A model generated the notes under the pieces. The model made no database searches, had not been told where the DNA came from, and was given only the letters and a program-made list of their open reading frames with translations. From Roseomonas sp. (GTDB taxonomy: Bacteria > Pseudomonadota > Alphaproteobacteria > Acetobacterales > Acetobacteraceae), in contig JADCFX010000012.1 in the NCBI GenBank assembly GCA_020249285.1, forward strand, positions 1-64,000: a stretch of 64,000 nucleotides of DNA, written 5' to 3'. Of this stretch, positions 36,968 to 49,028 are shown in pieces. Position 1 is the first letter of the stretch; each line of letters opens with the position of its first letter. A program made the position numbers and the translations under genes.

Positions 36968-38032
36968 ATGAACGATATCGCCCCGCCTTTGCCGAAAGAC
37001 CCCTGCCCCGCCCCCGCGCTCGCGCGGGCGGAAGCCCAGGGCGCGGCCTATGCGGCGCTTGATCTTGGCACGAATAATTGCCGCCTGCTGATCGCAACCC
37101 CGAGCCAGTCTGGCTTTCGCGTGATGGATTCCTTCAGCCGCGTGGTGCGCCTGGGCGAAGGCTTGGGCAGCAGCGGCCAGCTATCGGCCGCTTCCATGGA
37201 CCGTGCCTTGGCCGCCCTTGGCGCCTGCGCCGACAAACTCTCTCGCCGCCCCCTGCGCGGCTTTGAGGCTGTGGCAACCGAAGCCTGCCGTCAGGCCAGT
37301 AATGGCCCGGCCTTCATCGCGCGGGTTGAGGCGGAAACCGGCATCAGGCTTCGTATCATCACGGGGCGGGAAGAAGCGGAACTCGCCATGGAATCCTGCG
37401 CTGCCCTTCTGGAAGCATCCGATCGGCGCGCGCTGCTATTCGATATTGGCGGCGGCAGCACCGAAATCGCCTGGATCCGCGCCGCCGCCAGACTTGGCGA
37501 TGTGCCGGAACTGATCGGCTATATATCCCTTCCGGTGGGCGTTGTGACGCTGGCTGAGCGCTGCGGTGCCGCCTGCTTCACCGAAGCGGGCTTCTTCGCC
37601 GTGGTGGATGAGGTGGCGGCGCAATTGGAAGGCTTTGATCGCCTGCATTGCATCGGCCAGGAAATCCATGCCGGCGGCGTGCGGCTGATGGGCACGTCCG
37701 GCACGGTCACCACACTCGCTGGTGTGGTCATGGCGCTGCCGCGCTATCGCCGCCCGCTGGTGGATGGCTCGACCCTGGATTGTGAGGCCGCCGATGCCGC
37801 CTTGGGTGATCTTTTCGCCATGGGCCGTGCGGAATTGGCCGCGCATCCATGCGTGGGGCCGGAACGCGTGGATTACGTGCTACCAGGCTGCGCGATTTAC
37901 GCCGCGATCCGGCGCATATGGCCAACGCGGAGCCTGCGCGTCGCGGATCGCGGCCTGCGTGAGGGCATGTTGCTCAGGATGATGCGTGCGGACCGTGAAG
38001 CGGCGCACCGCAGCCCGCCGCGGCGCCGTTAG
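36968..38032 (+). CDS. ppx: Ppx/GppA family exopolyphosphatase/pppGpp phosphohydrolase
   Basis: An ASKHA-fold phosphatase acting on polyphosphate or pppGpp. Phosphate-1 motif AALDLGTNNCRLLIA is near the start and phosphate-2 motif LFDIGGGSTEIAWI near the middle; GTSGTVTTLAGV and DRGLREGML are also family-typical. At about 354 residues it is the short, two-domain type. Start choice is uncertain: ATG at 36968 has AGGGA just upstream; ATG at 36941 and TTG at 36914 are in frame. It is followed nine bases later by rlmE, a common alphaproteobacterial pair. Confidence 0.92.
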   Translation: MNDIAPPLPKDPCPAPALARAEAQGAAYAALDLGTNNCRLLIATPSQSGFRVMDSFSRVVRLGEGLGSSGQLSAASMDRALAALGACADKLSRRPLRGFEAVATEACRQASNGPAFIARVEAETGIRLRIITGREEAELAMESCAALLEASDRRALLFDIGGGSTEIAWIRAAARLGDVPELIGYISLPVGVVTLAERCGAACFTEAGFFAVVDEVAAQLEGFDRLHCIGQEIHAGGVRLMGTSGTVTTLAGVVMALPRYRRPLVDGSTLDCEAADAALGDLFAMGRAELAAHPCVGPERVDYVLPGCAIYAAIRRIWPTRSLRVADRGLREGMLLRMMRADREAAHRSPPRRR

Positions 38033-38041
38033 GTCTCAGCC

Positions 38042-38719
38042 ATGGCCAAACCAAGCCCGCCCGGCAGCAGCCGGGGCCTGACTCAGCGCCTGCGCAGCGC
38101 CGAAGGCCGCAGTACAGCGAGCCAGAAATGGCTCAATCGGCAATTGAATGATCCTTATGTGCGCGCCGCCAAGGAACGCGGCCTGCGATCCCGCGCGGCC
38201 TTCAAGCTGCTTGAAATGAATGAAAAGGTAAAACTGCTTCGCCCCGGTGCGCGGGTGGTGGATTTGGGCGCTGCACCTGGCGGCTGGACTCAGGTGGCGG
38301 TGCAGGAAGTTGGGGCGCGCGGGCAGGTGGTGGCTTTGGACATCCTGCCGATGGACCCGGTGCCGGGCGCCACCACGCTGCAAGGCGATTTCCAGGAAGA
38401 GGAAGCCGAGGCACGCATCATCGCGGCCCTTGGCGGCAAGGCGGATCTGGTGCTGTCCGATATGGCGCCCAATACCACGGGCCATGGCGCGACGGATCAT
38501 TTGCGCATCATGGCGCTTGCTGAATTGGCGCTGGATTTCGCGCTGAAGGTGCTGGGCCCGGGTGGCGGTTTTGTTGCGAAAGTGTTTCAGGGCGGTTCAG
38601 AAAAAGACATGCTGGTGACATTAAAACGTCATTTCACCAGCGTGCGGCATTTGAAACCACCCGCAAGCCGAAAGGAATCGGCAGAATTATATGTGGTGGC
38701 AAGCGGCTTTCGCGGCTGA
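38042..38719 (+). CDS. rlmE: 23S rRNA (uridine-2'-O-)-methyltransferase RlmE (FtsJ)
   Basis: A 225-residue FtsJ-type methyltransferase that makes Um2552 in 23S rRNA. The SAM-binding motif VVDLGAAPGGWTQVA and the catalytic K-D-K-E set are visible: Lys in SRAAFKLLE, Asp in SDMAPNTTGHG, Lys in FVAKVFQGG and Glu in KESAELYVVA. It directly follows ppx. Confidence 0.97.
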   Translation: MAKPSPPGSSRGLTQRLRSAEGRSTASQKWLNRQLNDPYVRAAKERGLRSRAAFKLLEMNEKVKLLRPGARVVDLGAAPGGWTQVAVQEVGARGQVVALDILPMDPVPGATTLQGDFQEEEAEARIIAALGGKADLVLSDMAPNTTGHGATDHLRIMALAELALDFALKVLGPGGGFVAKVFQGGSEKDMLVTLKRHFTSVRHLKPPASRKESAELYVVASGFRG

Positions 38720-38779
38720 TTTGTATCCTCGGTGATTGCGCCCGCTGGCATCAAGGACTATGGAGAGTCGCCAAGGTAG

Positions 38780-41519
<2,740 letters not shown>

Positions 41520-41520
<1 letters not shown>

Positions 41521-42044
41521 CACAGCACCAAAGCCCCAATGATGGCGCCAGCCCCCAGCACCCAAAGCGGGCTGAAATCCGTCCGCCAGACGAAAATAGC
41601 CGAACAGATGGTGAGCACCACAGTGACCCAGCTTTCAGCCGAACCCTGCGCCAGCAGCAGGCCGGACGCCGCAATCAACCCAACCGCAATCGGCACCAGG
41701 CCGCGTTCGATAATCCGCAGCCATGGCCGACCCAAAAGCCGCGCGCGCAGACGCGAAAAGCCAAATGCGATCAGGCTGGTGGGTACCGTCATGGCGGCTG
41801 AGGCCGTTAGCATCCCCAGAATGCCGCCGACATGCCAGCCAAACAGCCCCACGACCAGCACATTCGGCCCAGGTGCTGCCTGGGCTAGCGCGAAGCGGCG
41901 CGCGAAATCAGCATCACTCATCCAGCCATGCACATCCACGACCAGGCGGTGCATCTCAGGCAGCACGGCAATGCCACCGCCGACCGAGACCAGCGAAATG
42001 GCGCCAAAACCGAGCAGTAATTGCCAGAAGATCGTCGCGGTCAT
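41520..42044 (-). CDS. chrA: Chromate transporter family protein, second half-size subunit
   Basis: A 174-residue single-domain ChrA/CHR protein with about five helices. It has the family signature VGGGIAVLPEMHRLVV and ALAQAAPGPNVLVVGLFGW. Single-domain CHR proteins work as pairs with opposite topology. The ATG at 42044 overlaps the stop of the first half (ATGA), and its own stop overlaps the FrhB-family start. Substrate (chromate or another oxyanion) is unproven. Confidence 0.88.
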
Positions 42045-42595
42045 TTGCCGCGCGCCCCATACCAGGACGCCAGAATGCCTAAGGGTGCCAAGCCCAACAC
42101 CACCATGGGCAAAGGCACGCGCAAGAAGCCGGCAGCCGCCAGGGCACAAAGCCCAACCGCCAAAAGCGCCAAGGTTGGTTTCAGCTTCTGCCCCATCTTG
42201 ACCGCGGTCCCCAGCACCATGCCCGCCGCCGCCGCCGCAACACCAGCAAGCACCGCCTTCACTAAGGGCACCTCGCCATAGGAATCATACAGCACCGCGA
42301 GCCCCATCAGGATGATCAGCGGCCCGCCAAACATGGAACAGGAAGCAAGCAGCGCCCCGACCGCACCATGGAAGCGATCCCCAATCATAATGGCCGCATT
42401 CAGCGCATTCGGCCCCGGCAGCACCTGCCCAAGGCCCAGGGTTTCGGCATATTCCTGTTCCGTCAGCCAGCGCTTTTCTTCAACCAGCACGCGCCGCGCC
42501 CAGGCATTGATGCCGCCAAAGCCGATCAGCCCGATCTTGCCATAGGTGAGGAACAGATCGGCGCGGGTCGGCGACGGGGCTGGAGAATCATCCAT
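42041..42595 (-). CDS. chrA: Chromate transporter family protein, first half-size subunit
   Basis: A 184-residue CHR-domain membrane protein: IGLIGFGGINAWARRVLVEE and LGLGQVLPGPNALNAAIMIG are the expected N-half motifs. It is the first gene of a three-gene overlapping unit (chrA half, chrA half, FrhB-family). Together the two halves equal one full-length ChrA. Confidence 0.88.
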   Translation of the reverse strand: MDDSPAPSPTRADLFLTYGKIGLIGFGGINAWARRVLVEEKRWLTEQEYAETLGLGQVLPGPNALNAAIMIGDRFHGAVGALLASCSMFGGPLIILMGLAVLYDSYGEVPLVKAVLAGVAAAAAGMVLGTAVKMGQKLKPTLALLAVGLCALAAAGFLRVPLPMVVLGLAPLGILASWYGARGK

Positions 42596-42666
42596 GGCAG
42601 CAGAGGAACCCGTACCGCGTCGGGGATCAATCCCCCACGCGGCATAAAACGGGCTTGAAGGCTGGA

Positions 42667-44499
42667 TCAGTTGTTCTGGAAAACCCGCGCGGCGAGTGCC
42701 ACTTGGAATATTGCCGTGATGAATTCCTGCCCCATGACAAAATATTTCGGATCAAGATAGGGCAGCGCAATCAACTCATCGCCTGCCTGCGGCGATTGGC
42801 GCGGCTCAAGAATAACCTGTCCGCTCGGGCGGCGCAGCATGAGCGTGGAACGCGCCCCACGCGCCGTCAACCCGCCTGCCTGCTCAAGGTATTGTTCAAT
42901 GCTAATGCCTTCCCGCCAAAGCACGGCGCGGGGCATGCTGACTTCCCCCTGCACCATGACGGTTTGTGATCTTTCCGGAATGACGATGACATCGCCATCT
43001 TCAAGACGCACCGGGGCGCAGGTGCCATCCTCATTCACCACGACAAGCCGGCCTTCTGGCAGGCTCCGCCGCGCGCGGCTGATATAGGACAGGATGAGAT
43101 TGGCTTCAGCCGTGCGCGCCGCAGCCACCCCAGGCGTTATGGATGGGGAGAGGAATAGCTGCCTTTCCAGCCGATCAAGCGCATCGTCAATCGCGCGCTT
43201 CTGCTGCATGGCAAGTCTGGGACGCAACAGGAATACGGCTGAGGTATTGGCCAGCATCGGGTCCACCGCCACATGATCCAGGATTTGGCACAGCGAGAAA
43301 TCCCGTTCTGCAACAAGGACAGAAGGATAAAGTCGGCTGCCTTCAATAGTCACCCGCACGGTACGCAGTGCGACATCGGCCACGAAGGTTACTGTGTCCT
43401 GATCATGCAGCGTCTGCCGCGCGAGTTCGGCCAAAGTGACATAGCGGGAGAAAGGCTGCGCATTACGCACACCGCGCACCACGGCGTTGGTCGCCGCCGG
43501 CAGGGGCCTAGCGTAATTGATGAGGTCCTGGCCGCGCATGGGACCACGTTGCGCGCTTTCAAACAGATAATTGTTGCGCACCGCGCCATCGGCTCCAATC
43601 AGCGGGCGCTGCCGGCCCACCAAAATGGTGTCACCTTCCTGCAAGCGAATTTGCGGAATCTGCCCGTCCATTAAAAAACGGTAGAGATCAAGGCTGGTGA
43701 CGGCTGTGCCACCGCGCTGGACGCTGACTTCTCGAAACGAACCGCGTGCCGAATCAACACCACCGGCGCGCAGCAGAAAATCCAGAATGCTGTCCGAAGC
43801 AGACCCGGCATAACGGCCCGGCGATCTCACAAAGCCAGCCACAAAAACCCCGATACGTTGCGTGGACAGGACCGTGGCATAGACCTGGACTTGCTGCGTA
43901 TAGACGCGGCGGACTTCACCTTCCACTATACGCTGCAAATCACCAACACGCGCCCCGGCCACACGAATGGGGCCGATATTGGGCAGGAACAGATTGCCGG
44001 ATGGATCAATCTGGGCGACCTGTTCCGCATCCACCGCCCCCCAGGCGCGGACACTGATACGATCACCAGGTGCAAGCACGTAATTGGGGTTGGGCGCATC
44101 GGAAGAAGATTGCGGCTGCCCGGTGAAAAGCGCCGCACCGAATACCGCCGTTGCCGGCCCCGCTGCACGCTGCAAATCCCCAAGCGGGGTGACAAGAGAT
44201 GGCCCACCTTCGGCCTGGGTAGGGCTACCGACGCGTTCGGTGCCACGCACTTGGCCAGGAAGATCCGCAAGACTTCTTTGGTCGAACACGGGCGGCGGTT
44301 GCATCTGATCCCCGCCAGGAGGAAGTCCGGGCAGCACTGGAATGACCTGACGGGGAAAGACCGGCATGCCCGGAATGATGCCGGGGGGCGCAGCCGGCGC
44401 TTGATTTTGCGCAAAGGCCGATGAAACCAGTCCAACGACATGAAATGCCAGGATTAGCACCCACGCAGCAACCGCATAGCGCACGCCCTTAAGCCGCAT
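42667..44499 (-). CDS. kpsD: Polysaccharide export outer-membrane protein (KpsD/Wza-like)
   Basis: A 610-residue exported protein: signal peptide over residues 1-31 (AWVLILAFHVVGLVSSAFAQ), a Pro-rich linker, a Poly_export domain (NYVLAPGDRISVRAWGAVD, LPNIGPIRVAGARVGDLQ), then several SLBB domains (for example QRIGVFVAGFVRSPGRYAG and VMVQGEVSMPRAVLWREG). This arrangement matches group 2 KpsD rather than the shorter Wza. The ATG at 44499 lies inside the end of the upstream kpsE-like gene; a TTG at 44517 is an alternative. It is last in the capsule export run. Confidence 0.9.
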   Translation of the reverse strand: MRLKGVRYAVAAWVLILAFHVVGLVSSAFAQNQAPAAPPGIIPGMPVFPRQVIPVLPGLPPGGDQMQPPPVFDQRSLADLPGQVRGTERVGSPTQAEGGPSLVTPLGDLQRAAGPATAVFGAALFTGQPQSSSDAPNPNYVLAPGDRISVRAWGAVDAEQVAQIDPSGNLFLPNIGPIRVAGARVGDLQRIVEGEVRRVYTQQVQVYATVLSTQRIGVFVAGFVRSPGRYAGSASDSILDFLLRAGGVDSARGSFREVSVQRGGTAVTSLDLYRFLMDGQIPQIRLQEGDTILVGRQRPLIGADGAVRNNYLFESAQRGPMRGQDLINYARPLPAATNAVVRGVRNAQPFSRYVTLAELARQTLHDQDTVTFVADVALRTVRVTIEGSRLYPSVLVAERDFSLCQILDHVAVDPMLANTSAVFLLRPRLAMQQKRAIDDALDRLERQLFLSPSITPGVAAARTAEANLILSYISRARRSLPEGRLVVVNEDGTCAPVRLEDGDVIVIPERSQTVMVQGEVSMPRAVLWREGISIEQYLEQAGGLTARGARSTLMLRRPSGQVILEPRQSPQAGDELIALPYLDPKYFVMGQEFITAIFQVALAARVFQNN

Positions 44500-45709
44500 G
44501 TTCACGCATCCCCACAATCAAAAGCCAACCGATTCCATAGGCAATAGCCAAGCCAAGAAAAATACTTGCAACATTGGTGAAGCTGCGCGGATAGAGTGCA
44601 TAAACGGCAAGATTCGGCTGGACAATACGCGAGAGGTAAAGCTGCTGTCGCTGGGATTCTGTGCGCGCCGTTTCAAGGCCAATGGTGGCTGAAGCCAATT
44701 GCTTGTCGGCGAACTCTCGTTCAAGCATCAACCGTTCATAATCCGCCAATTGGCGCACCAGAATGGCGCCACCAAGGGTCGCACTTGTATCCGTATGCCG
44801 CGAACGCTCAGCGGCGATCTGGCGTTCCAGCGCCTCGATCCGGTTACGGGTGCCCTGAAGCGCCGGATTATCCGGACGCATGAATTGAAGCCTTTCCGTC
44901 AATTCAGCGCGCGCCTGGGCAAGAGCACCTTCCAACTGCCCCCTCAACACCACAGCGGCCTGGGCCGTGCCGGCGCTATCAAGCTCACGCTCTTGTTCGC
45001 GGAAACGCAATAGGGCGGCGCGGCTATCCAGCACACGCTTTTCCGCTATCTCAATTTCCCTCAGCGCCACCTTCAAGGTATCATTACGAATTCGCTCTGA
45101 AAGACTATTGACCAAAGTCTCGGCCGCCCTGAGAAGGGTTTCCGCCAGTTCTTTTGAATCCTCAGGGCGAAAGCTGCGCACGCGGAGCGTGGTCACATTG
45201 GTCATTGGGTCGAGCGCGACATCCACCATCCGGTTATAGAATCGCGCCAGTCTTTCAGGTTCGGTAAACCATAGGCGCGCAAGGAAATCGGCTTCCGGGC
45301 GCTGCCACAGGGCGACAAGACCAAGTTTTTGATCCGCCTGCATCACCGCATCGAGCGAAGAAAGGTAATCACGGATGCTATTGGTTTCGCTTGAGGCCAT
45401 GCCGCCGCCAAGACCGCCAAGACCGCCGAGTGCTGCACCTGCAGCCGCACGCATCGCCGCCGCTTGCCCCCCTTCATTGCCCCGGGAATGAACGACAAAA
45501 CGCGCTTCTGAAACATATTGCGGCGCGGCAATGGCATAAAAATAGAAAGCGGCGATCAGGCTAGGCACAATGACAAGCAAAAAAAAGGGCTTCCGCCAGA
45601 ACCTGAACAGCCATGACCGCGGCTGTGGTGACAGCTCTGGCGGTGTGCCGATCTGGCTCACTGCAGACTCAGAGAGCGTTATAGGTGGCGAGAGCTTCAT
45701 CGAGATCAT
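44489..45709 (-). CDS. kpsE: Capsule polysaccharide export inner-membrane protein (KpsE/CtrB-like)
   Basis: A 406-residue polysaccharide co-polymerase: cytoplasmic N-terminus, first transmembrane helix (about residues 40-60), a long periplasmic region with coiled-coil character (ALREIEIAEKRVLDSRAALLRFRE, and RNRIEALERQIAAERSRHTD), and a second helix near 378-400. A Gly/Ala-rich loop (residues about 88-105) is unusual. No kinase domain. It overlaps kpsT by about 40 bases and kpsD by 11. It bridges the KpsMT exporter to KpsD. Confidence 0.88.
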   Translation of the reverse strand: MISMKLSPPITLSESAVSQIGTPPELSPQPRSWLFRFWRKPFFLLVIVPSLIAAFYFYAIAAPQYVSEARFVVHSRGNEGGQAAAMRAAAGAALGGLGGLGGGMASSETNSIRDYLSSLDAVMQADQKLGLVALWQRPEADFLARLWFTEPERLARFYNRMVDVALDPMTNVTTLRVRSFRPEDSKELAETLLRAAETLVNSLSERIRNDTLKVALREIEIAEKRVLDSRAALLRFREQERELDSAGTAQAAVVLRGQLEGALAQARAELTERLQFMRPDNPALQGTRNRIEALERQIAAERSRHTDTSATLGGAILVRQLADYERLMLEREFADKQLASATIGLETARTESQRQQLYLSRIVQPNLAVYALYPRSFTNVASIFLGLAIAYGIGWLLIVGMREHAA

Positions 45710-46307
45710 CGTAGAAGGTTAGAATACCCTGATCAAGCACGGCAGCACGCGTGCAAAGCCGGCGGACCAGAGCAGGTGAATGCGAAACCAAAATGAGCCC
45801 CGATCGTTCGATCTTCTCGGCAAATGCGCGACCGAAGCGCGTGTCCCCAACGGCCAAGGCTTCGTCCACCAGATAACAATCGAAATCCACCGCGAGCGAT
45901 ACTGCAAGCGCCAGCCTTGAACGCATGCCTGACGAATACGTCATCACAGGCATGCGCAAATATTCACCAAGTTCGGAGAAATCCGCCACAGAATCGACGG
46001 TAGATTCAGTATTGCGTCCGTAGATACGCGCAATGAAACGCGCATTATCGGCGCCAGATAGCTGGGGTTGAAAGCCTGCCATCATCCCGATAGGCCAGGA
46101 AAGGGTCATTGAACTCCGGATACGTCCTTTGCTTGGCGCCTCCACGCCGCCCAAGATTCGGACCAGGGTGGATTTGCCAGAACCATTGCGACCCAATATG
46201 CCAACCTTCTCACCGCGCGCTATCCGCCCATAGGCACCGCGCAGGATGTCTTTCCGCCCCCCGCGTATCGGGTAGGATTTATGAACATCTAGGAGTTCAA
46301 GGCTCAT
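45669..46307 (-). CDS. kpsT: Capsule polysaccharide ABC transporter ATP-binding protein
   Basis: A 212-residue ATPase: Walker A GRNGSGKSTL near residue 42, signature region TYSSGMRSRLALAVSLAV, Walker B DCYLVDEALAVGD and switch His in LVSHSP. The short length and MSLELLDVHKSYP start fit KpsT/CtrD. The ATG at 46307 follows the kpsM stop by eight bases. It powers export of a lipid-linked capsular polysaccharide across the inner membrane. Confidence 0.93.
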   Translation of the reverse strand: MSLELLDVHKSYPIRGGRKDILRGAYGRIARGEKVGILGRNGSGKSTLVRILGGVEAPSKGRIRSSMTLSWPIGMMAGFQPQLSGADNARFIARIYGRNTESTVDSVADFSELGEYLRMPVMTYSSGMRSRLALAVSLAVDFDCYLVDEALAVGDTRFGRAFAEKIERSGLILVSHSPALVRRLCTRAAVLDQGILTFYDDLDEALATYNAL

Positions 46308-46315
46308 TGCGTCCC

Positions 46316-47107
46316 CTATTCCAAACCAATCCGCTGGCGCGTGATTCGCAATGCAGCAAGACCAATCAGATGGGTGACCATGATCCATCCGGCAACATAG
46401 CCAAGGTCATAATGGGTCCGAAGTCTTGACCCGAATTGACCGTCGCGCAGCAGTTCGAAGATATGAACTGTCGGGATATACAAGGCGAGAGTCTGAAGCC
46501 ATTCCGGCAACCAATCAACCAAAAAAAACATCCCGCAAACCGGTAGGATCAAATAGGTCATGGCATGGACACCACGTTCAATGCCCTCAACGGCATGGGT
46601 CAAAGCCGCGGCCATGAGTGCGATGCCCTGGCTCAGTAGGGCCATGCCGATCATTGCCAAGCCAACCTTGGTTGGGTTCTCCGGCAAATCTCCGTTGATT
46701 GCAAAAAGCGCGAAGAGCAACACCACCAATACGCCAATGCAGGAAACCGTCTCAATGATATGCCGGGCGAAGAAAATGTCCGGCAAGGTGATTGTCCGAT
46801 GATAAAGCAGGCCAATGTTGGATGGGATCGCAGTGGATGCCCGGTTGATGATGCCGCGAAAAACGAAAAACACGACATAGGCAACGGCATAAAATTCAAA
46901 AGGACCAAAGACCGTTGCTTGATCGCGCAACAGATGGATAAACCCGATGCACGTGCCCAGCAACAGCGGTTCAAAAAACAACCAAGCATAACCCAGATAG
47001 TGGCGCCCGAAGCGCGTATGCATTTCCCGGATGATGAGCGCCCCAATTACGCGGCGCTGCGTGCGCGCCCCGCGTAGAATAAGGGCAACTTCCCCCGACA
47101 GATTCAT
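46316..47107 (-). CDS. kpsM: Capsule polysaccharide ABC transporter permease
   Basis: A 263-residue ABC-2 type permease with six helices and the family sequence REMHTRFGRHYLGYAWLFFEPLLLG near the N-terminus. The ATG at 47107 (MNLSGEVAL) overlaps the preceding gene's stop codon (TGATG). It pairs with KpsT. Confidence 0.92.
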   Translation of the reverse strand: MNLSGEVALILRGARTQRRVIGALIIREMHTRFGRHYLGYAWLFFEPLLLGTCIGFIHLLRDQATVFGPFEFYAVAYVVFFVFRGIINRASTAIPSNIGLLYHRTITLPDIFFARHIIETVSCIGVLVVLLFALFAINGDLPENPTKVGLAMIGMALLSQGIALMAAALTHAVEGIERGVHAMTYLILPVCGMFFLVDWLPEWLQTLALYIPTVHIFELLRDGQFGSRLRTHYDLGYVAGWIMVTHLIGLAALRITRQRIGLE

Positions 47108-47490
47108 CAGCGGCCGACCGTCTCGGCAAGGAGTGGCCGCGCTTCTATCCACCCAGGACCGGCGCGACAGAACAGGCGCGCCGTTTCACCTGAACGTTGC
47201 GCAACCCTGACTTCCCGGCATTCGCGCCCGCTCGCAGCCGAATACTGGCGAACAAAACGCAGCGTGACAGGCTCATTCCGCTCAGGCAGAAAAACCTGAC
47301 CCTGCCCATTTGGCGGCGGGTCAGCGGCAAAGGCCGCGACAGGGTCCAGGATACGGCCAGGCGGCGCTGCTGCGGTATCCCCCTGCCCACCAACTCCGGC
47401 CACGCCACTACAGCCGACCAAGGGAACAAGAATGAGCAGCGCCATACATATGCCTCTGGCGAGGCGCCCATCAACTGGCCCGCTAAACAT
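47107..47490 (-). CDS. Small putative lipoprotein coupled to kpsM, function unknown
   Basis: A 127-residue protein. From the ATG at 47490 (GGAG eight bases upstream) it has a short basic N-terminus, a hydrophobic core and a lipobox-like LVGCSG with Cys near residue 26, then a Gly/Ala/Pro-rich linker and a C-terminal half with two cysteines (SGRECREVRVAQ, and ETARLFCRAGPGW) that could form a disulfide. The stop overlaps the kpsM start, tying it to capsule export. I do not recognise the family; a periplasmic accessory role is inferred from position. Confidence 0.7.
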   Translation of the reverse strand: MFSGPVDGRLARGICMALLILVPLVGCSGVAGVGGQGDTAAAPPGRILDPVAAFAADPPPNGQGQVFLPERNEPVTLRFVRQYSAASGRECREVRVAQRSGETARLFCRAGPGWIEARPLLAETVGR

Positions 47491-47714
47491 CAAGTTTTCT
47501 CCTACCTTAGCTTCGCGAAACGCGATACGCAGCTCAATTTCCGATTGAATAATAGCACCTATGTCTTTAACGCAAACATAAAAATATCCGTCGCTCTGTG
47601 TCGTCATTGCCGCATTCACGGCAAATTCCGGACTGGGCCGCTTTATTACCCCAGGATGTGCGCATCTGGTAGCACAGTTGGAATGAGCGTCCGGAAAGAT
47701 ACGCCAAATCGCGA

Positions 47715-48986
47715 TCAGCGGTGCCGCGCCGGAAGGCGAAGATTAACCAGCCCACCATCTAGCCTTTCCACCGTCGCCGCGACCGCCGCATCAAGCCCAG
47801 GCCGCCCATAATAGACGCCGCGAACCATGAACGCCGCGCAAAGCAGGGCGAAGAAGGCGTCACGCAAGGTCCGATCTGGCGGCTGAGCCTCGCGCCAGAA
47901 GGCATCCAAGCTGCCCTGATACGCCAAGCCCGGAACATCAAAAATACCTTGCCCCAAAAGCTTTACAGGCATGTCGAGGGACAAGGCCCGGGACGTGGCC
48001 GTGCTGTTCACCGTGACCAAGCCCCTGGCAGCCATGAGCATTGCATCAAGACCGCCATGCGGCGCCACATGCACACGCCCGGCGATACCGACTTTCCGGG
48101 CCATGGCCGAAATGCGTTTTGGCCAGTTCTTCACACAAGGGTCCAGGGGATGCAGCTTCACGAGCAATTCCGCATCACCCGGCGCATGCCGGGCGAAGGA
48201 GGTTATCGTCTCCTCAAGCGCCGCATCCAGATCGGGATAAGGCGAATAGGCCCGTACGGAAAAATCATTTTCCATTTGCATGGCGAATAGCCAGAAGGGC
48301 GCTTGGCGCCGCTGAAGCCCAGCCAGGACGCGCCGCGAGCGATGGTTCTCAAGCGGGCGAAACAGCAAGCGACGTCCTAGCAGAAGATAGGTCCAGGCCG
48401 GGTATATCAATTGGTAATTCTGGAAATGGCGAAAGGAAAAGGGCCACAGCATCGCCACATGGTAGCCGACAACCCATAACACCTGGGTTGGAAAATGGTC
48501 CCTAAAGCGCTTAGTCAAATCTGCCGGCGCAAGATCTGCTGCCAGACACAGGATTTTGGCCGGGTCCCTTGGGAAAAGGCTATTACCCCCCATACCATCG
48601 CGTTCCAGCGTGATCCAATCCGGGCGCAGATACCCATAATCCGTGACGGTAATGGCAATACCCCGCGCCTTGGCAGCGACAATCGCCACGCGGTGATAAA
48701 AGCGTTGCTCGCCAAGCAGCACCAGATCGGTAATGGCATGTTCAGCCAGGAAACCATCTATCCAGGGCGCCCATTCCGCGGGCCGCCCGGTGAAATCAAC
48801 TGCGCCAGGACCACGCCAAAAAAGCCGATCCCCAAGGTTTAAATTGACCCGATAGACCCTATGCCCTCTGCCCCGCAGGCCAGCCGCGACTTCAGCAAAG
48901 AAAGGCGATATCGGGCCTTGTAGAAAAAGAAAGCTCCTTTCGCCGGAAGCAGCTTGCGGATGGACCATGCCGAGACCGCTTGGCAT
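47715..48986 (-). CDS. kpsS: Capsular polysaccharide biosynthesis protein (KpsS-like)
   Basis: A 423-residue protein resembling the KpsS/LipB family of Kdo transferases that build the poly-Kdo linker of group 2 capsules. The start reads RSFLFLQGPISPFFAEVAAGL, then GHRVYRVNLNLGDRLFW. Family-typical segments later are LLVKLHPLD and LVTVNSTATSRALSLDMPVKLLG. No KpsC partner is seen nearby. About 220 bases separate it from the lipoprotein gene, which may hold a separate promoter. It is the most upstream gene of the export locus. Confidence 0.85.
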   Translation of the reverse strand: MPSGLGMVHPQAASGERSFLFLQGPISPFFAEVAAGLRGRGHRVYRVNLNLGDRLFWRGPGAVDFTGRPAEWAPWIDGFLAEHAITDLVLLGEQRFYHRVAIVAAKARGIAITVTDYGYLRPDWITLERDGMGGNSLFPRDPAKILCLAADLAPADLTKRFRDHFPTQVLWVVGYHVAMLWPFSFRHFQNYQLIYPAWTYLLLGRRLLFRPLENHRSRRVLAGLQRRQAPFWLFAMQMENDFSVRAYSPYPDLDAALEETITSFARHAPGDAELLVKLHPLDPCVKNWPKRISAMARKVGIAGRVHVAPHGGLDAMLMAARGLVTVNSTATSRALSLDMPVKLLGQGIFDVPGLAYQGSLDAFWREAQPPDRTLRDAFFALLCAAFMVRGVYYGRPGLDAAVAATVERLDGGLVNLRLPARHR

Positions 48987-49028
48987 CCTGACAGGACACG
49001 GTCAACCGCCCCGGGCGCTCAGCGCCGC

